This document shows positions 12,167 to 22,879 of a stretch of 64,000 nt of DNA, one piece after another (position 1 is the stretch's first letter; every line of letters starts with the position of its first letter). Below the pieces are notes generated by a model that saw nothing but the letters and a program-made list of their open reading frames with translations, made no database searches and was not told the DNA's origin. Both the position numbers and the translations under genes were made by a program. The DNA comes from Petaurus breviceps papuanus. Lineage: Eukaryota; Chordata; Mammalia; Diprotodontia; Petauridae. The stretch is taken from NCBI GenBank assembly GCA_028583685.1, contig JAMXIF010001210.1, positions 14,516,812 to 14,580,811 of the forward strand, in the 5' to 3' direction.

Positions 12167-12168
12167 AG
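12167..12168 (+). other. CMKLR2: Splice acceptor before the CMKLR2 coding exon
   Basis: A T-rich tract ending ttttccag is followed by gcactaagacata and the start codon. The 5' UTR must therefore continue in an upstream exon not identified here. Confidence 0.8.
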
Positions 12169-12181
12169 GCACTAAGACATA

Positions 12182-13246
12182 ATGGAAGAGTTTGACTATT
12201 TCTTTGATGAATTTGAGAATTACACCTATCCCTTCGAATATTCTCAAGAAGAGCTGGAATTAGAAGAGAAGGCTCACCTGGGAGCTGTGCAGTGGATTTC
12301 CCTTGTGTTATATAGTCTAGCATTTGTCCTTGGGGTGCCAGGAAATGCCATTGTCATCTGGTTCACAGGGTTTAAGTGGGAAAAGACAGTTGCCACTCTC
12401 TGGTTTCTCAATCTGGCCATTGCAGATTTCATCTTTGTTCTCTTCCTACCTCTTTACATTTCCTACGTGGCCATGAATTTCCATTGGCCTTTTGGCACCT
12501 GGCTGTGTAAAGCCAACTCCTTCATTGCCTTGTTGAATATGTTTGCCAGTGTGTTCTTCCTCACGGTCATCAGCCTGGACCGTTATATTCATCTGATTCA
12601 CCCTGTCTTCTCTCAACGTTACCGAACGCTAAAGAACGCCCTTTTTGTCATTGGTGTAGTCTGGCTGGTGGCATTTGTAATTGGTGGCCCTACACTGTAC
12701 TTCAGAGAAACTCTTGATCTCAACAACCACACTATCTGCTACAACAATTTCCACCAGAATGATTCCAGCATCATTTTAATGAGGCACCATGTTCTGACCT
12801 GGATGAAATTTGTTTTGGGTTATCTCCTTCCCCTGCTCACCATGATCATTTGTTACTCACTTCTTGCCCTCCAGGTGAAGAGGAGAGCAACCCTGACCTC
12901 CAGCAAGCACTTCTGGACAATACTGGCTGTAGTGCTGGCCTTTGTGCTCTGTTGGACCCCCTTTCACCTCTTTAGCATTTGGGAGCTGTCAATTCACCAC
13001 AGCAGCTACTTCCACCATGTGCTTCAGGCAGGACTCCCCCTCTCTACTGGGTTGGCCTTCTTCAATAGCTGCTTGAACCCTCTTCTTTATGTCTTGATTA
13101 GTAAGAAGTTCCAGACTCGCTTCCGGACTTCAGTTGCTGAGCTCTTAAAGCATACATTACGAGAGGTCAGCTGGTCTGGGACAACGAGTGAACAGATTAA
13201 ACACTCAGAGGCCAAGAACTTGTGCCTCCTAGAAATGACTCCATGA
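12182..13246 (+). CDS. CMKLR2: Chemerin receptor 2 (G protein-coupled receptor 1)
   Basis: Complete 354-residue class A GPCR (human is 355). It is a plasma-membrane receptor for chemerin, known to signal weakly through G proteins and to recruit arrestin. The whole protein lies in one exon. The splice acceptor AG at 12167-12168 leaves 13 nt of 5' UTR before the start codon. Visible features are: an acidic, tyrosine-rich N-terminus with a sequon at N13; seven hydrophobic segments (about 35-61, 72-94, 106-130, 153-172, 207-230, 245-268, 283-305); the C109-C186 disulfide pair; DRY at 133-135; CWTP at 257-260; NPLLY at 299-303; and extracellular-loop-2 sequons at N182 and N193. Identity with human GPR1 is obvious along its length, from memory of that sequence. 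It converges on EEF1B2, as in other mammals. Upstream noncoding exons were not located. Confidence 0.97.
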   Translation: MEEFDYFFDEFENYTYPFEYSQEELELEEKAHLGAVQWISLVLYSLAFVLGVPGNAIVIWFTGFKWEKTVATLWFLNLAIADFIFVLFLPLYISYVAMNFHWPFGTWLCKANSFIALLNMFASVFFLTVISLDRYIHLIHPVFSQRYRTLKNALFVIGVVWLVAFVIGGPTLYFRETLDLNNHTICYNNFHQNDSSIILMRHHVLTWMKFVLGYLLPLLTMIICYSLLALQVKRRATLTSSKHFWTILAVVLAFVLCWTPFHLFSIWELSIHHSSYFHHVLQAGLPLSTGLAFFNSCLNPLLYVLISKKFQTRFRTSVAELLKHTLREVSWSGTTSEQIKHSEAKNLCLLEMTP

Positions 13247-13360
13247 GAAGAGTTCCCAAAATGGAAGCTAAAGCAAAGGAAACCCAAACTGACTACGGCA
13301 TGATGCACCAGTAAGAAGCAACTGTTTTTTTCTGATAAAATAAGCAATCCAGGCAAATGA

Positions 13361-13406
13361 CTAGTTAACAAAAAAGTTAACAAAAACTAGTTAACAAAAA
13401 AGTTAA
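13361..13406 (+). repeat. Two identical 20-bp direct repeats in the CMKLR2 3' UTR
   Basis: ctagttaacaaaaaagttaa occurs at 13361 and again at 13387, 26 bp apart, identical over 20 bases. Confidence 0.9.
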
Positions 13407-13900
13407 TAACTTTACCAGTGGGCCATTCTTCTCTTATTTTTCCACTGAGTAGTATAGCTTTGTGTGTGGTTGTGCCCACATGTGGGTATCTCCTAACTGG
13501 AATACCTTTGAATCAAATCTAATTACAGGATACTCAGTAGGCCATTTTTCTATCTGTTGACTGAGACAGCCCTGTTTAGAGTTGTCATAGACGTGGGAAG
13601 AAGCTTATTTAATTTGATTCTTGCTCATTATGCTATTCTGACATAAGTCTCTGATGTTGAAGCATTTTTACTATTTTCTTAGGATAACTTAAAAGATCCT
13701 GAAGCTCATTATTAAAGATAAGATATATTCTTTTCAAGAATACTAAGATAGATGTTGCTTCTAACATTTGTTTTCATTTTTGCAGATAGCCTCACAGACA
13801 TATTTACAATGTCACAAATAGATTTATTGTTAATTTTATGTGATTTTTATGCATTCTGCCAGAGGATGTATATTATATTCATTTAAAGTTTATTACTACA

Positions 13901-13906
13901 AATAAA
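13901..13906 (+). terminator. CMKLR2: CMKLR2 polyadenylation signal
   Basis: Canonical AATAAA followed about 20 nt later by gtgtgtatgtgtctatgtga, a typical GU-rich downstream element. Confidence 0.75.
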
Positions 13907-14034
13907 TAGATTCTCAAAATTAGTGTGTATGTGTCTATGTGAGTGATTGTGAGCATGTCTTAAGAACATCATAAACTCACAAGGTCAGCATCTAAGTAGA
14001 CAATAGACTTGGCCAAAAGATAATGGGAAAAATA

Positions 14035-14195
14035 TAGAGTTTGGAGCCAAAAGAACTGAGATTGAATACTGACTTTGATCTCTACTTATTTCATGACATT
14101 GAACAAGTTACTTAAACACTCTGGGCCTTAGTTCCTTATCTTCAAAAAAAGAAAGTTGGAATAGAAGACGAATTGTAAGGTTCCTTCTAACTCTG
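14035..14195 (+). mobile_element. MIR SINE relic
   Basis: tttggagccaaaagaactga, acaagttacttaaacactct, gggccttagttcctta and ggttccttctaactctgaa in MIR order. Confidence 0.7.
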
Positions 14196-14234
14196 AATAT
14201 ATATATATATGATATATATATATATATATATATA
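14196..14234. repeat. (AT)n microsatellite
   Basis: Alternating TA interrupted once by gata. Confidence 0.9.
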
Positions 14235-14349
14235 GTTATCAACTATAATAAGTCCATAAAATGAAGGCTTTGATGATGTATTACCTTCATTCCACTATTT
14301 CTCCATATTGTGACTTTTTAAAAGTTCAAGCAATAATTCAAGAGTAATC

Positions 14350-14490
14350 TTAAATAAAAATTCAATTCAACAAAGTAAATCCCTAGGCAAGGAATCAAGC
14401 TAGGTAATGGGAGTATAAAGACAAAAAATAAATCCATAATTCCTGCCTTTGGGGAGCTTACATTCCACTGGAATGTTCTCAAGTAAATAC
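14350..14490 (-). mobile_element. L2-like fragment
   Basis: Contains attcaattcaacaaa, aatgggagtataaagacaaa and tgcctttggggagcttacat, as in other L2-like copies here (15.6 and 31.2 kb). Confidence 0.45.
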
Positions 14491-15018
14491 AAATGTAGCC
14501 CATGCCTCAAAGCATATTTATGTGAGGTTCTCCTACTTGGTAAAGATTGATTATTCAATGAGCTCCACCTGCCAAAAAGTGGAGTTGGTAAGAGCTAGAT
14601 AAAGTGAGATCCTGGTCTTTTGGTTTTCAGCTTCAAGAGAAATCATGCTGTTCCAGAATCTCTTTAGGTTGCTGAAGAGAGAAAGACCTGGGAAGACCTT
14701 ATGAAAAGAAGCTGACATATGGAGGAACCAGCATTTCAATCATGTCCCTATTTCTGGTTTACAACACTAGAGATTTGGGGAAATTTCCCCTTGGATGAGA
14801 TCTGAGACTCTTGGTTGAGATGAATTATCTCACTCCCAAAGAGAGATCCCATTCTTTTTGCACATTGTCTGGTATGTAATCTCATATGTATACTTTCTCT
14901 GACTTCTGATTACTATCTTTTGAATAAATGGGTTTATCTGCTATTTGCTATGTGTTCATTGTTTAACTGGCATCTGATAAGAAAAAGAATGGAACCTTTA
15001 ATATATAGCTTATAGTAC
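14491..15018. other. Intergenic, nothing firmly recognised
   Basis: No gene. A gaataaatgggttta stretch near 14921 resembles a polyadenylation signal, but no element boundaries are visible. Confidence 0.4.
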
Positions 15019-15111
15019 TCCTTTCCCATTAAGAGACAGATCAGGAGTTCAGTTTGAACATAAACATTATTTCCCCTATACTGACAAAAAATAGCAGATA
15101 GATATAATTAT

Positions 15112-15162
<51 letters not shown>

Positions 15163-15245
15163 GCCAGCCTCTATCCCCAACCTCCCGCTTCCCCATCCTG
15201 GCAGGAAACCAAGCCTCCCTTGGGATTGGGTGGTGGTGGGAGGAG
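15019..15245. repeat. Unclassified dispersed repeat, copy 2
   Basis: Homologous to 3945-4160 (shared blocks listed there). It is interrupted by a (CA)n expansion at about 15114-15160. Confidence 0.5.
15114..15160. repeat. (CA)n microsatellite
   Basis: About 23 uninterrupted CA units. Confidence 0.97.
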
Positions 15246-15524
15246 GAGACTAGAATTATCTTTTTTGGACTCCCTGCAAGCCACTTCCAGACAAAGGGAC
15301 ATGCATAACCTACACGGACAAAACACAACAGTGCACCCACACCACTCCTTACACAAAGTATGTACTAAATAGTATAAATTAATTTCAGAAAAGTACAGAA
15401 TAACTGGAGGGTGAGGGAAGGAGAGATGGCATGATGAATGACAGGAAAGGTCTTTGTAGCTAGCGCCTGGTACTTGACCTGTGCTCTGAAGGAAACTAGG
15501 GATTCTATCCCTTAGTTAGTCAAC

Positions 15525-16090
15525 AGGATTTAATTAAGGGCTTATTATATACCAGGCACTAAGTTATAAGGATCCAAAGAGAGACAAAAACACTGTCCTT
15601 GTATTCAAGTAGCTTACATTCTGATGTGGGGGAAACATGGAAATAACTACTTTTATATAAGATAAATACTAAGTAAATGAAAGGAAATCTCAGAACGAAA
15701 GCAGTAGCAGTGTGAAGGAGGAAGGGAAGGGAGGAGGAACCAGGAAAGGAAGGGGATTGGTCCACGCATGGAAGATAACCCGGAGTACAAAGGCACAAAG
15801 ACAGACGAACAGCAAGTATGCCAAAGGCGCTGATTGTAGAGTATGTGGAGGGGAGTCAAGTAAGAAAGATGGAAAGGAGCCCGTTTGTTTGTGAAGGGTT
15901 TTAAAGGTCAAATAGAGGAGATTATGTTTGATCCTAGAGGGGACAGAGAGCCAGTGGAGTAGGCTGAGTAACGGAAGGGAGTGACAGGTCTATGCTTTTA
16001 GAAACATCACTTTTGCAGCTGAGCAAAGGATGGATTATAGTGGAGAGAGATCAAGACAGGAGGACCAGTCAGAAGCTATTGTTATCATGC
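15525..16090 (-). mobile_element. Old LINE-type repeat, probably L2 family
   Basis: Blocks recur in this window at 23.8, 30.7 and 31.2 kb: ttatataccaggcactaagt, caagtagcttacattctgat, tagagtatgtggaggggagt, gagccagtggagt, and gcagctgagcaaaggatgga. Family name from recall and uncertain. The open frames overlapping it are repeat shadows. Confidence 0.5.
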
Positions 16091-16304
16091 AGGTATGAAA
16101 TAAACTAAACTTTCACTTCAGAAGTTATTCCCACACAGACCATCATAAAGTCATGTATTGAAAAAGAAACAGATCATAGAAATTCATGGTTTCATGTACT
16201 ATCCCTAGTTATCTGTTCTTCTTGATATTTGAAAAAGCTCATTGTGTGTGTTTGTGTATGTGTGTGTGTGTAAGTTCAAAAATGAAAAAAAAAGTTGTAA
16301 CAGG

Positions 16305-16490
16305 GAGCAGCCTGGCATAGTAGAAAAACTCAGAAGACCTGAATTCTAATTCTGTTTCTGCCACTAACCTACCTGTATGTTCTTGCTAGCCATGTTGCTT
16401 CTCTGAGACTCAGCTTCCTCTTCTGCAAAATGAAGGCCTTGGCCAAGATGACTTCTAACTTCCTTCCAGCTGTAACATTCTGTAATTCTA
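16305..16490 (+). mobile_element. MIR SINE
   Basis: gcagcctggcatagtagaaa head, tctgccactaacctacctgt, gagactcagcttcctcttct and cttccttccagctgtaacat. Confidence 0.7.
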
Positions 16491-16589
16491 AATAAAGTTA
16501 GAAAAGTAAAAAAAAAAAAATCATTAGGAAAAAAAAATTCTTTGGAACATTTCCTAGAAGTATTCATACAGGACGATAAAATGTGTTAA

Positions 16590-16785
16590 TATCTTGAGGT
16601 TTGCAAAGTATTTGCCTCTCAACAACCTGTTGAAATAGAAAGTACAAGTATTGATATACCCATTTTATGGATGAGCAAACCAAGGCTATGTGACTGCCCA
16701 GGATCACATGGCTGGTGAGTATTGCAGCCAGGATTAGAATCTAATTTTCCTGACTCCGTGTTCACAATTCTTTCCACTTATATCA
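16590..16785 (-). mobile_element. MIR SINE
   Basis: Reverse MIR: ggtttgcaaagtatttgcct, acccattttatggatgagca, ggatcacatggctggtgagt, then an agaatctaattttcctgact block. Confidence 0.75.
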
Positions 16786-17289
16786 CAGTCTAGAAAAAAA
16801 AAAGAAATTTTTAAAAATGAATTTTTTTATGTCAACCCTTCATATTATGAAGTTGTTTTTTCTAGTGCTTCCCCTCAACAATCCCAATTCCAAGCTGTTT
16901 AAAATGAAAGAAATGGCAGGCCCCTCTTTTCTGATTGCCACTGTTAATTTGAAGCTTTGATTCCTCCAGCTAAGAAATCAGAATTGACAACATCAGTTCT
17001 GTTTCTGAGTGGTTTTACTCAAAAGACTGTTACAAATAAGCCAAATGCCAACACACATTAAACCATTTACTTAATGATTATGAAACCCCAAATGAGGAGC
17101 ACTTGCAGTATATTAGAGCCTGTTAACCTTCAAGTTAATAGACACCAACTCTTCCATTCTTGAAATTTCTAGGTTTAAATTTTATTTTCATATTTAAAAT
17201 ATGCCAGTATCTCTAAGAGCAAGTAAAAAAAAAGGAAAAAAGAAAAATGTTCCCCATTAAGCAAATTAAATGAAAGCACTAAAGGCAAG
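16786..17289. other. Intergenic, nothing recognised
   Basis: AT-rich sequence without gene or recognised repeat. Confidence 0.4.
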
Positions 17290-17455
17290 GTCTTTAACAG
17301 GAACCTCTAGATCCATAATTAGAATCAAATCTTGTGTGACCTTGAGCAAGTCACTTAACTTTGCTGAGCTTCAGTTTTCTCATTTGTGAGATGAAGGGAG
17401 TTGGACAAATAATTTCGGAGATCCCCTCTAGCCCTAGTTCCAAAAGCCTATGAAA
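17290..17455 (+). mobile_element. MIR SINE
   Basis: tgtgtgaccttgagcaagtc, ttcagttttctcatttgtga, and a ccctctagccctagttcca end. Confidence 0.7.
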
Positions 17456-19560
17456 ATGAGAAATTACATATTGATGGATCTAGAAGGAGCCTTAGAAATC
17501 ACACCTGAGAATTTTCTAGTTCCTGAGGATGTACTTCATCTTGGATTTATGAAGGTCAGCTAGTTCTTTCCTTATTTCTTTTTAGTACTATTTGGGCTTG
17601 GGTGGGGGGGGGGGGTGGAGTCAAGATGGCAGAGTAGAAACAGGACTTCTGTGGGGCTCCCATATCTTCCAATTCATGTAAAAGGTGACTCTGAACAAAC
17701 TTTGGAGCTACAGAACACACAAAATGACACAGAGAAGATAACCTCCCACTGAGGACAGGCCGACAGGCTGGCAGGTAGCAGCCAGCACAGCACTCTGGGA
17801 GCCGACCCCCAGCCCCACTCCAGCAGGAGGTTTTAGCCTCAGAGCCAGCCTGACTAGCTGCCGGCTGCGGGCTGCAGGGACTTCAGATCACCAACAGCTG
17901 TGGTGGTTTCCAGAATTATCAACCCTAGATGCTAAGGACAAAGTGAGAGGGCAGTGCAGTGTGGACTTTGGAATCTGGTAGTTGGGAGTGCAGTTGGCCT
18001 TTGCCCCAGGGTGAGAAGCTGCTGAGGTGCAGCGGCCATGCGGCTGACTCCACGTGGCAGCTTCAGGTCCTGGCCTGCAGATTTTAGGGGAACCAAGTGA
18101 CTAGTCCGAGTGGTAATCACTCTTGCTTTAACATGCTTGGATCTGAATTGCTGTCTAGGGTGGAGGTCCTGGGGTGTGTGACCAGCTTGCCAGAGCATGT
18201 GGAGGCTTCAGAGAAGGCATCCAACTAGTACCTTCAGCAGCTAAGAAGACCCCACCATTTGGGACAAAGCTCCCCTGTCTGGTGGCAGAGTCCTACTGTG
18301 GCAAAAAGCCCAGAAGTCAAGTAATTGAGTGGTGACATGAGCAGGCAAAGGAAGCAAAGCAAACAGAGCAACCCAACTTTACACTCCTATTTTGGGGACA
18401 AAAAGGATCAAAGCATGAAACAGGAGGAGGGCAGTGAAGTCAGAACTCCCGAACCAAAAGCTTCCTAGAAAAATATGAGCTGGTTATAGGTCATAGAGGA
18501 CCTTAAGAAGGATTTTGAAAACCAGATAATAGAAGTGGAGGAAAAATTGGGAAGAGAAATGAGAACCATGCAATAAAATTATGAAATGAGTCAATAACCT
18601 GATTGAAGAAAATAACACCTTAAAAATTAGACTAACTCAAATGGCAAAAGAGGCTCAAAAAGGCAATGAGGAGAAGAATGCCTTAAAAACTCAAATTTGA
18701 CAGATGGAAAAAGAATCTGAAAAGCTCACTGAAGAGAATCATTCCTTTAGAATTAGACTGGAGCAAATGGAAGCTAGTGACTTTATGAGAAATCAAGATA
18801 CTATTAAACAGATCCAAACAAATGAAAAAAATAGAAGACAATGTGAAATATCTCGTTGGGAAAACCACTGACCTGGAAAATAGATCCAGGAGAGAGAATT
18901 TAAAAATTATTGGACTATCTGAAAGCCATGATCACAGAAAGAACCTAGAAATCATCCTCCAAAAAATTCTCAAGGAAAACTGCCCTGATGTTTTTGAACC
19001 AGAGGGCAAAATAGAGGTTGAAAGAATCCACTGATCACCTCCTGAAAAAGATCCCCAAAAGAAAACTCCTAGGAATATTATAACCAGGTTCCAGAATATT
19101 ATAGCCAGGTTCTGGAATTCCTAGATCAAGGAGAAAATATCACAAGCAGCCAGGAAGAAACAATTTGAATATTGTGGAAACACAATCAGGATAACACGGG
19201 ATCTGGCAGCTTCTACACTGAGGGATCAAAGGGCTTGGAATATGTTATTCTGGAGGTCAAAAAAGCTGGGATTAAAACCAAGAATCACCTACCCAGCAAA
19301 ACTGAGTATCATGTTTCAGGGGAAAATATGGTCATTCAGTGGAATAGAGGACTTTCAAGCATTCTTGATGAAAAAAATCAGAGTTGAATAGAAAATTTGA
19401 CATTCAGATACAAGAAGCAAGAGAAGCATGAGAGGGTAAACAGGGAAAAGAAATCATAAGGAACTTATCAAAGTTGAACTATTTACATCCCTACATGGAA
19501 AAATTATTATTGTAATTTATGAAACTTTTCTCAGTATGAGAATAGTTGAAGGGAATAGAA

Positions 19561-19561
<1 letters not shown>

Positions 19562-19639
<78 letters not shown>

Positions 19640-19745
19640 TGTGTATATATATACATATATATGTCTATATAGGAGGGCATATGGGCATGTGAATACATAT
19701 GTGAATGTGTGTATGTGTATATATATATGTACAAGTATATATAGA
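19562..19745. repeat. Compound (TA)n/(TG)n microsatellite
   Basis: Long TA run, then TG run, then mixed TATG units, inside the HAL1-like element. Open frames in both directions here are low-complexity artefacts. Confidence 0.95.
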
Positions 19746-19905
19746 TAAAGGGCACAGGACCAATTGAATAGGAAGGGATGATACTTAAAAGGTGAAATGA
19801 AGAGGTGAGAGAGGAATATAATGAGAGGAGATGGAGAGAGACAGAATGGGGTAAACTATCTCATATAGAAGAGGCAAGGGGAAATGGTCACAATGGAGGG
19901 GAAGA

Positions 19906-20072
19906 GGGGCGGCTAGGTGGCACAGTGAGTAGAGTGCTGGCCCTGGAGTCGGGAGGACCTAAGTTCAGATCCAGCCTCAGACACTTAACACACACAAAAA
20001 AACCTAGCTGTGTGACCTTGGGCAAGTTACCTAACCCCAATTGCCCTCCAAAAAGGAAAACAAAAACAAAAA
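19906..20072 (+). mobile_element. tRNA-derived SINE inside the HAL1-like element
   Basis: Flanked by a perfect 16-bp duplication, acaatggaggggaaga, at 19890-19905 and 20073-20088. Head gggcggctaggtggcaca, B-box region ttcagatccagcctcag, tail ccaaaaaggaaaac. The other HAL1-like copy keeps the uninterrupted site near 56297. Confidence 0.95.
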
Positions 20073-20502
20073 ACAATGGAGGGGAAGAACAGGAAGGCAA
20101 AAGGGAATGGGTCAACCTTATTCTCATTGAATTTGGCTCAGGGAGGAATGACATACATACTAAATAGGGTATCTCACGCTATAGGAGAGTAGGGGGAAAG
20201 GGGATGAGATGGGGGATGATGGAAGGGAGGGCAGGATGGGGGGGAGGGAACTTGGAAGCACCCACTTTTGAAAAGGGACAGGATCAAAGTAGAGAACAGA
20301 ACAAGTGGGAGGTGGTATAGGAGGGAGGGAATATATAGTCAGTCTTTTACAATATGTCCACTATGGAAATGTTTTGCATAGCTACACATGCACAACCTAT
20401 CTTGAATTGCTTATCTTCCCAGTAAGGGTGGGTGACAAGGGAGGAAGGGAATGAATCTGGAATTCAAAGCTTTAAAATGAAATGTTTATATATATACATA
20501 CA

Positions 20503-20600
20503 AATCCAGCCTCAGACACTTACCACAAAACTACCCGTGTGGCCTTGGGCAAGTCACTTAACCCCAATTGCCCTACCTTCCCCCCTCCAAAAAGCAAAAT
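20503..20600 (+). mobile_element. 5'-truncated SINE
   Basis: Starts at aaatccagcctcagacact and runs to ccccaattgccctacc plus tail. The HAL1-like copy at 54.2-56.9 kb lacks it. Confidence 0.8.
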
Positions 20601-22067
20601 CTAAAATATATATATATATATGTATGTATGTATATATACTATTATTAATATTATTTTACATGTAACTGGGAAATAAGATATACAGGCACTGGGGCATAGA
20701 GATCCACTGTGCCCTACTGGAAAGTTGGAGGGGGTATGGGAGAAGATATGGGAGAGAGCAGATTGGAGGAGGGGATATCCAGTGGGATCGCTATTTTGGG
20801 GTGGTGGGTAGGGGGAAAACAGGGAGAAAATTTGTAACTCAAACTCTTGCAGAAATGAATGATATAAAAACTAGAAGTTAATAAAGCATTTGATTAAAAA
20901 AAAAGTACTATTTGAAAAATCATTATAAAATAGGAGAGGTGACATAAGATTGGAGAAGACCAAGTTGTCCTGATATTTATAAAAGAAAAGAGAATGGTGT
21001 CTTTCAATTACAGGCCAGTGAGCTTGACTTCACTTCCTGGGAAATTGGATCACTAAAGGGATGGTATATGAACATCTAGAAAAAGGAAGCAATGACCATA
21101 AAGAGATAAGTGTGACCATTAAAAATAGGTAGGGCTCATTTCCTTTTTTGACAGGAATATTAAGGTAGTAGGTAAAAGAAATGCTATGGATATAATTTAC
21201 CTAAAATTCAGCAAAACTTTTGACAAGTTATTTCATACAATTCTTATGAAGAAGATGGAGTGAAGTGTATTGGATGTGATAAAACAATCAGATTCAGAAC
21301 TGGTTATATGCCAAGAATCAAAAAGTAGTTGTTAATGTCAATGTGGCAGGAGATCTCCAATGAGGTACCCTTGGAATCTGTGCTTGGTCTTCTATTTTTA
21401 AAATGTGTTTAAAATGTTTTAATGTATTTTTATTCTGAACTTAACAAACACCAAATAAAATAGGTAATTCCATATCCAGAATAAAATGGAAAAAGAAGAA
21501 TATACATGTAACTATGAATCTGTTATATACAACTTACATTTCTTTTTAAGTATCTAATCAATTCAATGTGTGACTTTCAAAGCTGACTTTCTTGTCTGTG
21601 ATTCTTTCTGACCTTCTTTCTGTTCCCTTGTATTCTCAGAGCTTAGCACAATGCCTGGAACAAAATAAAATTGCTTTATAAATTCTTGTTGATTTATCAT
21701 CTTTCTTTCTTTTTGTTTCTTTCTTGGGAGGAGGCTACCCTATCCCTAGTATCCCTCTCCTTCCCACCTACCTCATAATCCCTCCAATGAGAATAATTTT
21801 CCTTTCTTGGGGGGGGGGGGCATTTTTCCAATAAAGGCATGGATGGTTTGCTCACCAAATTTGTAGATGACATTATGCTAGCTAATTCACTCAATGATAG
21901 AATCAGTATCCAAAATGATAAAGCATTGGGCTAAACCTAATTAGATGAAATTCAAGCCTCTTTCATTTATTTTTCCACTGTGGTACAAGTTTAGCAGCAA
22001 CCTCCTCAGCATGTATTCCCACAAGACTTTTAGGAAAAAGAAATTTCTTGCAAAGATACAGAAGTTA

Positions 22068-22236
22068 AATTGTCCCATCTCTTAGTGGATTCTCATGAAA
22101 ACTGTCAATAATATCAATCACAACTCAAAGACACAATGGAGAAGGACCAAGTTATCAGAGTAATAACATACACATTTATTCTGTACCAAGTCCAAACATT
22201 TTACCATGCCACCACTCCTCATAAAAAGTATGAGCT
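22068..22236. repeat. Paired ~165-bp repeat, copy 1
   Basis: Direct homologue of 23300-23456. Shared blocks are: acatgaaaactgtcaa (tcatgaaaactgtcaa here), tttattctgtaccaagtcca, and aca(t/c)tttaccat. Family unknown. Its right end was hit by a SINE. Confidence 0.75.
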
Positions 22237-22400
22237 GGGGTGGCTAGGTGGCACAGTGAATAGAGCACTGGCCCTGGAGTCAGGAGGATCTGAGTTTAAA
22301 TCCAGCCTCAGAAGCTTGACACACTTACTAGTCATGTGACTTTGGGCATGGCACTTAACCCCAATTGCCCTCCAAAAAGAAAAAAAGGAAAAAGAAAAAA
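22237..22400 (+). mobile_element. tRNA-derived SINE
   Basis: Flanked by a ~13-bp duplication (aaaagtatgagct / aaaaatatgagct). Head ggggtggctaggtggcac; A-rich tail. Confidence 0.9.
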
Positions 22401-22879
22401 AAAAATATGAGCTATCTACTAAGGTACAAATATAAAGAAACTTATTGCTGAAGAGACTACTCATGCTCATTTGCATCCATGCAATATATTGACTGATTTA
22501 GTAATAAATGCATGTGTTATTTTTCAAAGTTGAAATTCAATAAGAATAAATGTAAAGTTCAATACTTTGGCATAAAAAGTCAATTTCACAAGTATAAGAT
22601 GGGGAAGATGTGGTTTGACAACAGCTATTCTGAAAAAGATCTGGTAGACCTAAGGGACTGTAAGTTCATCATGAGTCCAGTGTTACATAGCAGACAAAAA
22701 AAAAATCCACAATCTTGACCTGCAATAAGAGGGGTATCAATTTCTGGAATAGCAAAATGATCCTGCCACTGCTGGGTTCCTCTTAGAATACCTCTGGAGT
22801 ATTGTGTTTAGTTCTGTGGTTTAAGAAGGAGGCTGATAAGCTAGAGATTGTTCAGGGGAGGACAACCAGGGCCTTAAGT

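Larger units (their letters stand above)
13247..13920 (+). other. CMKLR2: CMKLR2 3' UTR
   Basis: Runs from the stop codon to just past an AATAAA at 13901-13906. A GT-rich downstream element (from about 13923) supports cleavage near 13920. Confidence 0.75.
17595..20903 (+). mobile_element. HAL1-like half-L1 retrotransposon, apparently full length
   Basis: Bounded by an 11-bp target-site duplication, agtactatttg, at 17584-17594 and 20904-20914. It opens with a G-run followed by ggagtcaagatggcagagta, the same 5' start plan as L1 including a CAAGATGGC YY1-type site. An ORF1 region follows (about 18474-19435): coiled coil, the RNA-binding core (residues like RRENLKIIGLSESHD near 18890), and a C-terminal domain ending near 19390, all broken by stops and frameshifts. 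Next comes a purine-rich linker, an L1-like 3' UTR, and a tail ending ttaataaagcatttg plus A-run. ORF2 is absent. Two SINEs lie inside. HAL1 elements are known ORF1-only L1 derivatives that depend on L1 enzymes. Confidence 0.85.
20940..22875 (+). mobile_element. L3/CR1-clade LINE relic, interrupted
   Basis: Forward reverse-transcriptase blocks: caggccagtgagcttgactt, tgaacatctagaaaaaggaa, tttccttttttgacagga, tatggatataatttacctaa, a ggagatctccaatgaggtac block and a tttgtagatgacat block near 21860. The 3' part is at 22515-22875 (ctctggagtattgtgtttag, aagctagagattgttcaggg). It is interrupted by unrelated sequence at about 21395-21810 and by 21960-22515, which holds a SINE and the paired repeat. 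Ancient and non-coding. Confidence 0.75.

Noticed and set aside
13087-13383. 98-codon frame antisense to the CMKLR2 C-terminus
   Set aside because: It is the reverse shadow of a conserved coding exon, without its own signals.
14491-15018. A possible long terminal repeat around the AATAAA near 14921
   Set aside because: No element ends, flanking duplication or second copy could be found.
18474-19400. An intact ORF1 in the first HAL1-like copy
   Set aside because: Stops and frame changes interrupt it; only fragments of 70-71 codons remain open.
19531-19755. Open frames rich in Tyr/Ile/His in both directions
   Set aside because: Translation of a TA/TG microsatellite.
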